A DNA stretch of 64,000 nt from Setophaga petechia (taxonomy: Eukaryota; Chordata; Aves; Passeriformes; Parulidae). Below, one piece after another: positions 1-10,828 of the stretch. Under the pieces are notes generated by a model. It did no database searches. It had not been told where the DNA came from and was given only the letters and a program-made list of their open reading frames with translations. The DNA lies in contig JANCRA010000168.1 of NCBI GenBank assembly GCA_024362935.1, forward strand, positions 434,001 through 498,000, in the 5' to 3' direction. Within the stretch, counting starts at the first letter, position 1. Each line of letters opens with the position of its first letter. A program made the position numbers and the translations under genes.

Positions 1-57
1 TGATATTGACCTCCACAATTAGAAATGCACAACAACCACTGAGGTGACTTAATCTGG

Positions 58-305
58 TGTTGCCTCCGCTTGGGGCGTGGTGTCCCGGGTCAGGAATGGC
101 ACGGCACCAACACTTTTGCCACTCGGTCCAAGTACTCGCAGGCACCAATCTGGTCGACAGTGAATGGCCTTTATTAACGGCTGGGCAGGGTCATTGATAA
201 CAGGGGCTCACGGTGAACAACACGCGGGGCTGAGAACGGTAAAGGGGAGGGGCTCTGTCCGCCCGTAACAGCGTGATAACTTGGGCCGGTCCCTGATCTC
301 CCACA
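58..305 (-). mobile_element. 3' LTR of a minus-strand ERV
   Basis: Read on the minus strand, the block starts TGTGGGAGATC and ends GGAGGCAACA, the TG...CA form of an LTR. It carries AATAAA near 172-177. A purine run (GACGGGGGGAAA, plus-strand 306-317) lies immediately upstream on the minus strand, as a polypurine tract should. This makes it the 3' LTR of an element whose internal part extends rightward, not a solo LTR. The family is not recognised. Confidence 0.5.
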
Positions 306-317
306 TTTCCCCCCGTC

Positions 318-645
318 TTATGACTAACCAAAAACATAGAAAGTGTAAGGACTATAAAAATATAAAGGTTAGTGAAACGAAACGTGGTAAAAAACTGACA
401 ACTGGAAAAAACAATGAACATTTCCGTAACTTGTCTTAAAGCAACTGTAAATGTCTAACAAACAAAATGTTAACTCTTTTTAACTGATTTTTAATGAACA
501 ATGCTAACTTATTTAAAATGTAGGGCCCAAAATCAATGCCAGGGGCATTGCAGCAAGAGGGCCTAATAAGGTGGACCCAAGGGCGATCAGTCATCAGCCA
601 GGGGACTGGCTGAACCATGACTCAAAATATTTTTGCAGGACTTCT
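318..645 (-). other. Unassigned sequence next to LTR, possible ERV 3' internal remnant
   Basis: AT-rich sequence directly upstream (minus strand) of the polypurine tract. A short minus-strand frame at 191-421 has a hydrophobic stretch, but it runs into the LTR and matches no protein I recognise. Probably a degraded env/3' region by position only. Confidence 0.25.
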
Positions 646-648
646 TCC

Positions 649-1003
649 TCAGTTTTTTGGCACTTTTGCAGAGGCTTCTCCCTGTTGATGCCTCAAAGGG
701 ACCATGGTGACACTGTGGATCCAAGGAGACCATTGTGACTGAGGAACCTCATGGAGGCCAGAGTCCATTGTTCCACTGTGGGGCCTTGTGGAACCAAGGG
801 GAGCACAGTGACTTTGTGGGGCCTCATGGAACAATGGAGACTCTTCTGATACTTTGGGAACCATGGGACCCAAGGGGACATGGCAGCATGGCAGGGCCTC
901 GTGGAATCAAGGGGACTACAGTGAACACTATGGGTCTCCATGGGATGAAGGGTCCAATGGAGCCAAGGATACCATTGTGACACTCTGGGGCATCATGGTG
1001 AAT
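649..1003. repeat. Degenerate minisatellite (ACCATTGTGAC / GGAACCAAGGGGA units)
   Basis: Irregular tandem units built from CCATTGTGAC, CTCATGGA and GGAACCAAGGGGA-like segments. Open frames on both strands here follow from the periodic composition and are not credible genes. Confidence 0.5.
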
Positions 1004-1460
1004 TGTTAGAACTGAAAATCACAGACAAAGACTCTCTACCTGGTCAAAGTTAGAAAGTGGGATGTTTATTACACTGGTGGGCAGCATGGGGGCTGTTCCC
1101 AAAATGCGTGACCACGCCATACAAGGATTTTTGCTTTCTATTTATTTCCCAAAATAATACATATGCACAACCCCAGCACCTCCCATCCCTGCTGTGTATT
1201 AAATGAGGTCATTAGTCTTTTACGTGTGTGCAATTCTTCTCTTGGAGAACTCCAATTCGGTGGTCTCAGATTGGGCCAATGGTCCCAGGAATGAAGTCAG
1301 GAATGTCTTCGTCAGGTCTCTGTCACCCTCTGGCACGATCCAAGGCCCCCTGCTTCATGATGGATCGACACAGAGTCCAGGTGCTGGGCATTGTTCTACT
1401 GGTTTCAGTATGTTCCTAGAATGGTTCACTTGCTCCACTTCTACAAATGAGCTCATAATA
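1004..1460 (-). mobile_element. LTR-like fragment
   Basis: Begins TGTTAGAACTG on the plus strand, so it ends ...CTAACA on the minus strand, with minus-strand AATAAA at about 1065-1070. The outer (U3) edge is not clear. Orientation is inferred from the polyadenylation signal. Confidence 0.35.
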
Positions 1461-1574
1461 TAACAATAAACTTTATCTAGTTAGCATCTAATAATCATTA
1501 ACCTATCGCTGGTGTATCTCACTTCAATATGAACTGGTTCAAACCCTCAACTAAAATCTTAACCCTTTAAGATC

Positions 1575-1730
1575 ATGATTCAGAAGATGTTAGGCTTCTT
1601 CCTTTTATGCCCTATAGCTGGTCTAGCATTTCTTCCTTGTTTGATCCCGTTTCATGTGGCTCATCACCAGTGTAGTCCAAGGCGTGCAAGCAGTGACCAT
1701 GCCCACGGACCAAGAGCTGACTACACCTAA
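1575..1730 (+). pseudogene. Possible retroviral Env transmembrane tail (fragment)
   Basis: A 51-codon frame opens with a hydrophobic run (LGFFLLCPIAGLAFLPCLIP) followed by a basic/histidine-rich tail and TAA at 1728-1730. It lies upstream of a polypurine tract and 3' LTR on the same strand, where the Env membrane anchor and cytoplasmic tail belong. No surface-subunit motif or CX6CC is visible, so this is a positional inference from hydrophobicity. The rest of the element 5' of this point is missing or unrecognisable. Confidence 0.3.
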
Positions 1731-1888
1731 AACGGTGCAAAGGATTATGGTGTTAAAGAAACAAAATAATATAGAAGACCCCTTCAAAGAAGCAAGATTG
1801 ATTTGTGAAAAAATGAGCGAAAAATAAAGACTAGAAAACAAGGAATATTGCTCAAGCCAAATGATTTATAAAAAGAAAGGGGGAGGAT

Positions 1889-2509
1889 TGTGAAAAATGC
1901 ACATTATATGGTGGGCTCCTCACAAATATTAAAAGGAATGCTAAATGTGTTATGTTGGAAAATTATGTTGCATTAATTTGTAGTACTGTATTAATTCTTT
2001 TTTAAGTAGTGTGGTAAATATAGTTTTAGGCTATAACATAATATTAAAAAAGAAACTATGCAATGTAAGATACTTTTTCTAATTAGCTGAAGGAATGCAT
2101 AAGATAATCAAGAAGTTCTTTGCACAGAGATAGGAGCGACAGCAAAATCTCAAGAGAAGAATTATTGTCTCCTTATTAGGAAGAACCAGAATTTGAGGAA
2201 CCAAAACATTGATCTACAAGATGAGGGAGGAAGTTAACAATAACCAGAAAACACCCTGTGTTTGAAAAGAAATTCTGAATCATGTATGAGATATATGAAT
2301 ATGCAACAGGCTATTGCTTTTAAGGGTTAATCCCTTGTTAGAGAGGTGTGCTTTTGTGTGGCAAAGAGCAAAACACAACCAGACGTCTGTAATTAGTTGC
2401 TTTTTATTGTCGAAATCCTTATAGCTCTAATTTTTCTTACGATTTTTATAACTATTTTAATACTATTAAACTTTTAAAACTTTAAAACAACTGATTGGCA
2501 TTTTTCACA
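1889..2509 (+). mobile_element. 3' LTR with 12-bp terminal inverted repeats
   Basis: The block starts TGTGAAAAATGC and ends GCATTTTTCACA, a perfect 12-bp terminal inverted repeat. A polypurine tract (AAAGAAAGGGGGAGGA) precedes it at about 1872-1887. The right edge falls inside sequence homologous to the zinc-finger 3' flank seen at about 59.1 kb, so the element interrupts the 3' UTR of ZNF1. Confidence 0.65.
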
Positions 2510-2690
2510 AGATGAAATCAGAAGAAAATTAAGGCCAAACTAAAAGGAGAAGCAGCCAGGTGTGTTCCCAACATGGATCACAGTGAATGTGCTCACCAGG
2601 GCTGTGCCCAAAGTGCCTCCTCCAGTGGGGGATGGAGCTGGAGCAGCGCACGAAGCTCTTCCCGCACTCGGGGCACTCACAGGGCTTCCC

Positions 2691-3831
2691 TTACCGGTGC
2701 CTCCGCTGGTGTCGGGTCAAGTGAGAGCTGCTGGAGAAGCTCTTCCCACACTGGGGACACTCGTAGGGCCTCTCCCCAGTGTGGATGCGCCGGTGGGTGA
2801 TGAGAATGCAGTTGTGCTTGAATCCCTTCCCGCAGTCGGGGCATTGGAAGGGCCTCTCTTCTCTGTGAATCCAAAAGTGCCGGATGAGATGGGACCTGAT
2901 CTGAAACCCCTTCCCACACTTGGAACATGCGTAGGGCCTCTCCCCTGTGTGGATCTTTTGGTGGACAATCAGGCTGGACCTCTGGCTGAAGCTCTTCCCA
3001 CACTCCCCACACTCATAGGGCCGTTCCCCAGTGTGGGGCCTCTGGTGGCTGATCAGGCTGGAGCTCTCCCTGAAGCTCCTCCCACATTCCTCACACTCGT
3101 GGAACCTCTCCCCAATGTGGATGCGTCCGTGCCTGACAAGATGGTTGTTTTGCCTGAAGCCCTGCCCGCAGTCGGGCAGCGGAAGGGCCTCTCCTCTGTG
3201 TGTGTGCGCTGGTGCTTGAGGAGATTGGAGCTGGTCTGAAACCTCTTCCGGCACTGATCACACTCGTAGGGCCGTTCCCCAGTGTGGATTCTCTGGTGCC
3301 TGATAAGGTTGGAGCTCCACCTGAAGCTCTTCCCACACTCCCCGCACGTGTGGGGCTTCTCCCCATCATGACCCTGCTCATGCAGCACCAGCTCCGAGTT
3401 CTGGCTCCATCTCCGGCCGCCTTCCCGGCCCAGGCTGGCTCTTTCCCCCTCACATCCCCGCCAGCTGCATTTGCAGCCCCTCCTCGTGCGGCATCTCCGG
3501 GCCTTTTCCTCCCCGCTGGCTTCCTGCGCCGTGGAGCCGCTCCAAACGGCCTCTTCCACCAGGTTATGCCGCGGGCATTTGTCCTCCCTGCTCTCCTTGC
3601 TCAGCTCCTGCTCTGGGCGAGGAAGGACAAGGACAGGATGGGATTTGCCTCCGTGCCACAGGCAAGGGCAAGGAGATCCCCCCAGGGCTGTGCTGCAGCC
3701 GGGGCCATGCTGGGCTGGGAGATGGAGCAGCACAGAGGGGAAAGGGGCACTGACTTCCTCCTCACCTGCCTCAGTGTCCTGGGGCACCTTCCTCTTCCTC
3801 GCAGCCTCCCAGGGATTGGCAATGGGAAATC
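2691..3831 (-). pseudogene. ZNF1: avian C2H2 zinc-finger gene, frameshifted
   Basis: Encodes a C2H2 protein of the bird-expanded, KRAB-less family, expected to be a nuclear DNA-binding protein. Two exons can be read. A short exon at 3766-3831 ends RKRKVPQDTEA and is followed by a GTGAGG donor. The finger exon at 2691-3612 follows a TCGCCCAG acceptor, and the phases match (1/1). The finger exon has an acidic spacer ([17 protein letters not shown]) then eight fingers with TGERPY/TGERPF-type linkers, stopping at TAA (2693-2691). One base is missing in the third finger near 3175-3178 (CGCAGTCGGGCAGC where the other copies have CGGGGCAGC). This splits the finger array between two frames, so I call it a pseudogene unless it is a sequencing error. 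An intact finger-like reading continues after the stop. The upstream start exon is not certain. An ERV LTR sits in its 3' UTR. Confidence 0.75.
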
Positions 3832-3899
3832 CTGGTTTGGGAAAACAAGGGATGAGCACGTTGAGTTTGAATGTCCCTCTGCCCAAGTCCATCTCTACA

Positions 3900-4398
3900 A
3901 ATCGTCGGCCACCTGAGCTCCAGAAAAACCTCCCAAGACTTCCCTGTCCCTGGTCCCCCCACTTTGGTGTTCAGGGGTTCCCCCCTGTCCCAGCTACTGT
4001 GGTCACACTTGGATTGGGGGTCCCCCTTGTGCTCGGTGCCCGCCCTGCCCAGGCTGCTGGCAGTGCCAGCAATGCCAAAAGCTCCCCCCTCTTGGCTCTC
4101 CCCATTTCGGGATGCCGGGGCTGTTTGGGCTCCCGGGCTCCCTTCTCCCCTCATTCTCTGCTCGGGGCTGCAGTGGCTCCAAGGAGTCCCCCCTGCCCCT
4201 CTCCAGGCTCTTGAGGCTCCCGCCAATGGTGGCGCTCCCCCCTCTCTGGGCTCCCCACTTTGGGCTCCTGGGGGACACAGGGCTCTGCTCCTCCAGGCTG
4301 CCTCTGCCGGCAGCCGCCACCGCCACCCCCCCGATGTCCCCCCGAGGGGCCTTTTCCGCTGAGCTTTGGACTGCTTCATTCTCCAAACATCCCCCCAA
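3900..4398 (-). other. Conserved block upstream of ZNF1, probable 5' exon/intron region
   Basis: GC-rich sequence with a near-identical partner at 61.5-62.07 kb upstream of ZNF3, and its first ~90 bp recur at 21.39-21.48 kb beside ZNF2. The minus-strand reading begins near AGCGGAAAAGGCCCCTCGGGG. Frames differ between copies, which argues for untranslated or intronic sequence rather than a conserved protein. Confidence 0.4.
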
Positions 4399-5420
4399 AA
4401 ACCCAACTGGGAGTGACTGGGAGTGACTGGGAACATGCTGGAGGGAACTGGGCTACACTGGCACATACTGGGAGGGACTGGAACAGAAGTGAGCGTGAAA
4501 GAGAGCAACTGGAACCATGTGGAGCACAACTGGTTCATACTGGCAGGGACTGGGAGCACACTGGGCTCAGATTTGGATCATACTGGGAGGGACTGGACTA
4601 ATACTGGGAGTATCCGAGAGTGACTGGGAACACACCCTGCACATCATCCCCCATACTGGGCCTGACCGGGAGCAACTGGGAGCACGCTGGCAGCAAATGG
4701 CATCATACTGGGACTGACTGGGCTGATCTAGGAAGCAACTGGAACCATGCTGGAGGCAGCTGGGACCGTACTGGGAGAGATTGGAAGCAACTGGGATTAT
4801 ACTGGGACCACACTGGGAGGGCTGGCATGTGACTGGGATCAAACTGGAGCTTACTGGGATCATATTGGTGTTGAACGGAGCAACTGGGATCACACTTTGG
4901 GCTACTGGGAGCAACTGAGAGAAACTGGGATCATGCTGCAAGCAAACTGGAGGAACTGGGAAGGACTGTATATATGCTGGAGGCAACTGGGATATACTGG
5001 GCATGACTGGGGGATCATACTGGGATAACTGACATCTTACTGGGGCCACTGGCAGTGCCTGGAAATGACTACAGACATGCTGGGGGCAACTGGGATATAC
5101 TAGGAGTGTCTGTAACCATACTGGGGAGACTGGAACCACACTGGGAACAGCTGGGATCATGCTGGGAGCAACTGGGACCGTGCTGGGGGAAACTGAATCT
5201 ACCCTGGAGGCAACTGGGCATAACTGGGACCCTGCTGGGAGGGACTGGGACTGTTCTTGAGGAATCTGGGATCATGATGGGGGGAACTGGGAACATCTGG
5301 AATTATGCTGGGAGCAACTGGAATCACACTGGGATCACAGTGAGAGCAGCTGAGTCCATACTGGGTTACACTGGGATCTCATTGAGAGCAACTGGAATCA
5401 TACTGGGATTGACTGGGAGT
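4398..5420 (+). repeat. CTGGGA minisatellite array
   Basis: About 1 kb of degenerate tandem units built on ACTGGGA, alternating with short spacers such as GCAACTGGGAYCATGCTGGGAG. The reverse-complement version occupies 19.13-20.79 kb. Open frames here are an effect of the periodicity. Confidence 0.85.
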
Positions 5421-5872
5421 GGCTGGTTTTGTGGATTTTGGGGGGTTTTGGATTTTGGGGGATTTTATTGGCATTTTGGGGGGGAGTTTTTCTGGGAGTG
5501 TTTGGGGGTTTCTTGGGATTATTAGGAGATTTGGGGGGGATTTTATTGGAATTGTGATGGCATTCACTGGGATTCATTGGGGATTTGGGATTTTTGGTGG
5601 GATTTGGTGGGGGGGTTATGGGTTTTTTTGCGTGTTTCCAGGATTTCTTTGGATCTTGAGGGAGACTTTGTGGGACTTTTGATGGTTTTGGGGACATTTT
5701 TGGGGATTTGCAGAGTTAAATCAGGATTTTTGAGGGTATTGGGATTTAAAGGATTTTGTGGGCTTTTATTGGGATTCTAAGGTGTTCTAATGGGATTTTG
5801 ATATACTTAATTGGGATTTAGTGGGTTTTTTTGGGAATTCTGGAGCTTTTATGGAGATTTTGGTGCCTCTCA
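5420..5872 (+). repeat. G/T-rich low-complexity array (GGGATTTTGGGG type)
   Basis: The plus strand is almost only G and T, with repeated GGGGATTT and TTTTGGGG runs. It flips abruptly to a C/A-rich array at about 5,875. Confidence 0.8.
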
Positions 5873-6265
5873 GCCCTTCCCCACACCCAGGGAATACCCC
5901 AAACCCCCCCTAAAATTCCACGAAAACCCCACAAAATCCCCAAAAATTACAAGAAAACCCTCAATAACCCCAAAGAATCCCACAAAATGTCAGTGGAACT
6001 CACCAAAATCTAAAAAAGCTCCCAAAAATTTCAGTAAATTCTGCCCCAAGAAAACCCTCACAACCCCAACAAAACACTCAAAATCCAAAACCACCCAATA
6101 CAACAAAACACCCAAAATCACGTAACCATCCCAAAAGCCAATAGTTCTCCCCAAAAACCCCAATAATTACCCCAAACTCCCAACAAAATCCATCATGACC
6201 AAAAAAGCCACCCCGAAATCCCCAAAAACCCTCCCAAAGCCCCAAAAGAGCCGCGCAACATCCTC
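5873..6265 (-). repeat. A/C-rich array, strand-switched partner of the G/T array
   Basis: CCCCAAAAA/CCCACAAAATCCC-type sequence, which is the G/T-rich motif read on the other strand. Mirrors 7.79-8.29 kb about a centre near 7.05 kb. Confidence 0.75.
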
Positions 6266-6269
6266 CCAG

Positions 6270-7790
6270 AACCCCCCAGACTCAGTGGGGCCGTCCTGGA
6301 TCAGGGGGCACCGGCCGGTGGAACAGGAGCCACTTCAGGGGGCCCTCGGAGCTGTTTGGGGAGGGGGACCAATGGGAGACCCCCCAAAAACTGGGAGGGG
6401 GGGGGGAGGGAACCCCTGCTGTGCCCCCTCCCCCTGAAACCCCCAGACCCTGGTTCAGGGTGGGCCTGGGACCCCTCGGGACTCCCAAATCTGCCCCAGG
6501 ACCCCTCCAGGAACCCCAAACCCCCCAGAGCCCCTTAAGGTTTGCCCAGAACCACCCTGGACCCCAAAAACCTCCCCAGGAAACTCAGACTCCCCCATTT
6601 CCCCCAAAAACTCACCCCAGACCCACATGATATCCCCCCAAATCCATCAGACTGCTCCAAATCCACCTCAGACCCCTCAAACCCCCCCAAAACCTTTGAA
6701 ATCCCCTCAGACTCCACCAAATTTCCCAGACTCACCCCAGAACCCTCTCAACCCACTCCCAATCCCACAGTTTCTATTGCAATCCCCCAAAATCCTCTCA
6801 GACCCTCCCAATTCCCCTCAGATCCCCCTAAACCCACCTGAGAATGCTCCAGACACTCTCAAGCTCCCCCCAAAACTCCCTAAAGCCCCCTCAGACCCAT
6901 CAAAGCCCCCTCACAGCCCCTCATTCCCCCCAGGCCCACCGCACACCCTCCTATTTCCCGTCGATGCCCCCAAAAATCCCCAATTTCCCCTCAGACCCGC
7001 CCCAACCCCCCCCAGTTTCCCCCAGCCCAACCTGAGCTCCTCAACCGCTCTCCCCTCACAAGCTCCCACCACCGCCGCGCGCGCGGGCTCCCCAGCCAAT
7101 AGAGGCGTGCCCTGACGAACCAACCAATCATCGCGCTACACTTTCCCAAATTACCCAATCACGGCGCAGCTCCCCTCAGCAACGCCTGCCTCCCCCACGC
7201 CACCCCAGCCAATCAGAGGCGAGCCAGAAGCGGCGCCACCATCCCCCCTGCCGCCGGGACCCCCCGGGCTCGGGACAGGAGCGGGAGGGGCCTGAGAGGG
7301 GATGGGGGGGGGGGGGAGGGGGAGGGTCCGGGGGGTCTGGGGGGGCTTGGGGAGGGGTCTGGGGGATTGGGGAGGTCTGGGAAGTCTGGGGAGGGGTCCT
7401 GGGGCATTGTGGGGGGACCTGGGGGGTGCGGATGGGTCCTAAGAGGGGTCCCGAGGGGGGATCTGGGGAGGGGCTGGGGGAGCCTGAGTTGGGTTTGGGG
7501 AGGGGTCTGGAGGATCCTAGAGGGGTCCTGGGTGGGGTCTTGGGAAGGGTCTGGGGGGTTCTCAGGGGGTCCTGGGGGAGATTTGGGGGTCCCGTGGGGT
7601 CCCAGGCCCACCCTGAACCGGGTTCTGGGGGTTTCAGGGGGAGGGGGCACAGAGGGGTTCCCACCCCCCCGGTTTTTGGGGGTCTCCCATGGTGCCCCCT
7701 CCCCAAAAAGCTCCGAGGGCCCCCTGAAGTGGCTCCTGTTCCACTGGCCGGTGCTCTCTGATCCAGGACGGCCCCAGTGAGTCTGGGGGG
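6270..7790. repeat. Inverted repeat flanking a CCAAT promoter (locus A)
   Basis: 6,270-6,520 (AGTGGGGCCGTCCTGGATCA through CAGGGTGGGCCTGGGACCCC) reappears reverse-complemented at about 7,555-7,790 with few changes. The sequence between the arms is C-rich on the left (CCCCAGACCC units, 6.5-7.05 kb) and G-rich on the right (GGTCTGGGGAGGGG units, 7.27-7.55 kb). A second copy of the whole arrangement lies at 62.1-63.9 kb. Confidence 0.8.
7085..7235. promoter_or_regulatory. CCAAT-box cluster in a CpG-rich core (locus A)
   Basis: Four CCAAT boxes on the plus strand at 7096-7100, 7124-7128, 7155-7159 and 7209-7213 (the last within AGCCAATCAG), inside the only CpG-dense, non-repetitive stretch of the palindrome. 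NF-Y-type sites at this spacing are typical of TATA-less, often bidirectional promoters. One candidate target is ZNF1 on the minus strand. No exon is evident on the plus side. Confidence 0.5.
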
Positions 7791-8295
7791 TATTGGAAGG
7801 ATTTGGGGGGGTTTGTTTGGGATTTGGGGAATTTTGGGACATTTTGGGGAGCTTTGGAGCGGCGTGGGGTTTTTTGGTTTTTTTTTTTTTTTTTTGTGGG
7901 GATGTGTTTGGATTTTGGGGCATTTTGGAGGTGATTTTTTTGGGGGATTTGGGGGGGCTTTTTTGGGTTTTGGGGGATTTTTTGGGAGTTTAGGGGGAAT
8001 TATTGATATTTTAGAGAGAATTATTGGATTGTGGGAGGTTACATGATTTTGGGGAGTTTGATGGATTTCGGGAGTTTAGATTTTAGGGGATTTTATTGGG
8101 GTTTTGGTGGGGTTTCATTTTTTGGGGGGTTTATTGAAATGTTTGAAATTTTTTTTTAACTTTGGTGAGTTCCGCTGGGATTTTGTGGGATTCTCTGGTA
8201 TTTTGTAGCATTTTATTCTGATTTTTAGGGGCTTTGGGGTATATTTTCTGGAATTTTGGGGAGCGTCGTGTGCTCTGAGGGGGCTTTGAGGTTGT
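7790..8295 (+). repeat. G/T-rich array (right arm)
   Basis: GGGGATTTTGGG-type sequence including a long T run near 7,880. It mirrors the A/C-rich array left of the palindrome. Confidence 0.75.
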
Positions 8296-8950
8296 CCCCA
8301 GGTGTGGGGAAGGGCTGAGATACACCAACATCTCCTTAAAACCCCTGAAAGTCCCAATAAAACCCATACTATCCCAATGAAATCTCAAAAAATTAGAACC
8401 CCACAAAATCCCAGTAAAAGCCCACAAAATCTCTTGAAAGCCCAACAACACCCCCCCATAATCCAAATTAAGCCCCACAAATCCTCCAAAAATGTCCCCA
8501 AAACTGCAAGAAGCCTCACAAAATCCCCCCGAAGACCCAAAGAAATCCTGGCAGCACTCGGAAAACCCCTAACCCCTCTCAAATCTCACAAAAATCCAAA
8601 AAAAAAACCCCAAAATTTCCTCAAGAAACCCTGACCTTCAAAGAATCCCACTAAATGCCTCCACACTTAGAATAAAACCACCCAAAATCCCCCAGAAATT
8701 CCAATAAACCGCCCCAAAATTTAAGAGAATCCCAAAAAATCCCCACAAAATTCTAGTAATCCCCTCCAAAATAAAAAAAAAACCCAAAAAATTTCAATAA
8801 ACCCCCAATCACACCCAGAAAAACACCCCCCAAAGTGCCATAAAACCCCCCCAAAACCCCCCAAAATTCCCCAGCTCCCTCAAACCCAATCCTTCTCTCC
8901 CAAACCCCAGTAATCGCCCCTGCACTCCCAACAAACTCCCCCAGCCCCAA
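8296..8950 (-). repeat. A/C-rich array (right arm)
   Basis: CCCAAAAATTCCAATAAACC-type sequence. The strand bias switches at about 8,296, as it does at 5,873 in the left arm. No gene is seen. Confidence 0.7.
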
Positions 8951-9416
8951 AGCCCCAAATGCCCCAGCCCTGCCCAGCCCTCCCTGGTCCCTCCCAGTCC
9001 CGCCCAGGCCCGTCCGGGGCCGCGGCCAAAACTCCCTGGAGCGAACGCGGAGGGCCCGGAGCGAGCCCGGAGCCCATCCCGGGCTGGGCCTCAGCCTCGG
9101 CCCCTCGGGGGCATTTGGGGCCAGCCTGGGCAGGGTCAGGGTGGGCTCCGATCCCTGGCAGCCATTCCCAGCCTGTCTGGGGGGATTTGAGGCCCCTTTG
9201 GCTGATTTGAGGCCAAATGTGGTGGGTTGGAGGGGGGATTTTAGATCCCTTTGGATGATTTGGGGCCCATGTGGGTGAATTCAGTCCTATGGGAGTGATT
9301 TAGGGTCCCTTTTTTTGGTGATGTTGGGCCCATTTGTGTAGGTTTTTTGCTACTTTGCGTAATTTGAGGTCAAGCCAAGTGATTTAGGATGATTTTAGGT
9401 TCTCTTGTGTTGGTTT
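8951..9416 (+). repeat. GC-rich block plus GATTTGAGGCCC tandem units
   Basis: A CpG-rich stretch (about 8,990-9,110) is followed by about ten imperfect units of GATTTRAGGYCCMTTTGG. The same two-part arrangement recurs at 11.79-12.85 kb (shared core GGAGCGAACGCGGAGG versus GGAATGAACGCAGAGG), showing a segmental duplication. Confidence 0.55.
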
Positions 9417-10290
9417 TGTTAGGAATAAGAAGCTTGACTAGGCCAATATTCAAGCAGCAATCAATTTATTAATTAATATGGTAAAGTTTGAGCAATACAG
9501 CACTGGGTACAGCGGGGGAAGTTTTCCCTCCAACTGCACACCGATAGTTGAGGGTTACAGGTATTTATAGGGGTACTCATCAGCATTCTCAGCAGTTTCT
9601 ATTCCCAATTTTTACTCATCAGCAGTTTCTATTCCAATTTTTACATCACAATTCTATAAACTCTTGTGATTTAGTTTTTCCCAGGATGTATCCCAAAAGG
9701 AGTGTCCCCAGATGGTGGGGTCCGGTTTCCAAAAGAAGAAAGACAAATCCCATCTGGTGCAGTCCAGCTCCCCAGATGTGGGTCCACCTTTTAATTACAA
9801 GGACTATAAATCTCATAACAGTGATGTCCAGCTTCCCTTGGTCGAAACTATAAATCCTTGAGGTGATGTTCATCTTCCTTTCTCAAGCTGTTTTTCTCTG
9901 CTTTATTAAGGCATGAGATAAGCATATTTCCTTTATATACATTCCAAAGCTATAGTTTCAAGGATACCAGCAATATTCTAAAATTATACTTCAAAAGGTT
10001 ATTATTGCAGAACTCCTTAAGGATTAACTACGAGCAAAGAGCAACATCCTTAACGCTTTAATTCCAGTGCTCCTAAATCAATGAAGGCTAATTGCAAACA
10101 AAAGATCGGTTCAAAGCCCTTCTTCCACACTTTACTTTCCACAGTTATTAGAATTCATCTTTATAACTGTCGTCTTTATAACATGGTCGGTCTCCACACA
10201 TACCACAATCACAAATACACACATTGCCTGTGTGTACCTGACCCAAAACACAGCTTTGTATTTCACACCACTGCTGTCATTGAGTAGGGA
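9417..10290 (-). mobile_element. LTR-like element
   Basis: Starts TGTTAGGAATAAG on the plus strand (so ends ...CTTATTCCTAACA on the minus strand), with minus-strand AATAAATTG about 45 bp inside. It contains a short duplication (CAGCAGTTTCTATTCC twice near 9,590-9,635). The far boundary is uncertain. Confidence 0.4.
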
Positions 10291-10828
10291 AAGATGGACA
10301 ACAAGCCATGTCTGAGTAACAACAGATTAACGTTGTGCTCTCTTCCTGAGTCTGCTCTCAAAAGATCTAAGATTGGCAAAGAGAAAGGAATTTTAAGAGC
10401 TGTTTTGGTTATTTCAGAGAAAGTTTAAAAGGGAGAAGGGATTGGGGTGATGAGGAGGCTGTCATTGCCGATCCTTTTCAGTGCTGTCTGTTGGAGCAAA
10501 AATGAGCAATGTGCCCTGGTGGTGTTTAGATGTTCTGAGTCCCTCAGCTGTGAGCTGGGTTCCCGTGCTGTCCTGCCTGGTGCTTGCTGGATGTGCTGGA
10601 ACAAAGAGTTTGGGCCCTCGATGAAAATGACCACAAATGAGTTCCTTGTGATTTACTGGGCTCAGAGTAAAAGGATCAAATTCAGGTTTGATCTAGAAAA
10701 TACTTCTTCCCTGTGAGGGTGCTGAAGTCCTGGCTTCACAGGTTGCTCAGAGAAGCAGAGTAAATAAAGTTTCAGAATTCTTCCTTTCTGTCCCATTCCT
10801 ATTCCCTAAGTTCAGGTTTGTTTTTCAG
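10291..10828. other. Non-repetitive sequence without a recognisable gene
   Basis: Open frames of up to 89 codons exist on both strands but share no motif with known families. I see nothing I can name here. Confidence 0.4.

Noticed and set aside
2562..3916. Plus-strand open frames of 225-247 codons over ZNF1
   Set aside because: Antisense shadows of the finger array. The 84-bp period and finger codon use suppress stops on this strand; no independent start, splice or motif evidence.
5430..5480. Interstitial telomere repeat
   Set aside because: TTTTGGGG runs are irregular and lack TTAGGG tandem units.
7085..7235. Resemblance of AGCCAATCAG plus CAGCAACG to MHC class II X/Y promoter boxes
   Set aside because: The Y-like box is in the opposite orientation to the expected X-Y arrangement, the X-like motif is weak, locus B lacks it, and no MHC exon lies nearby.
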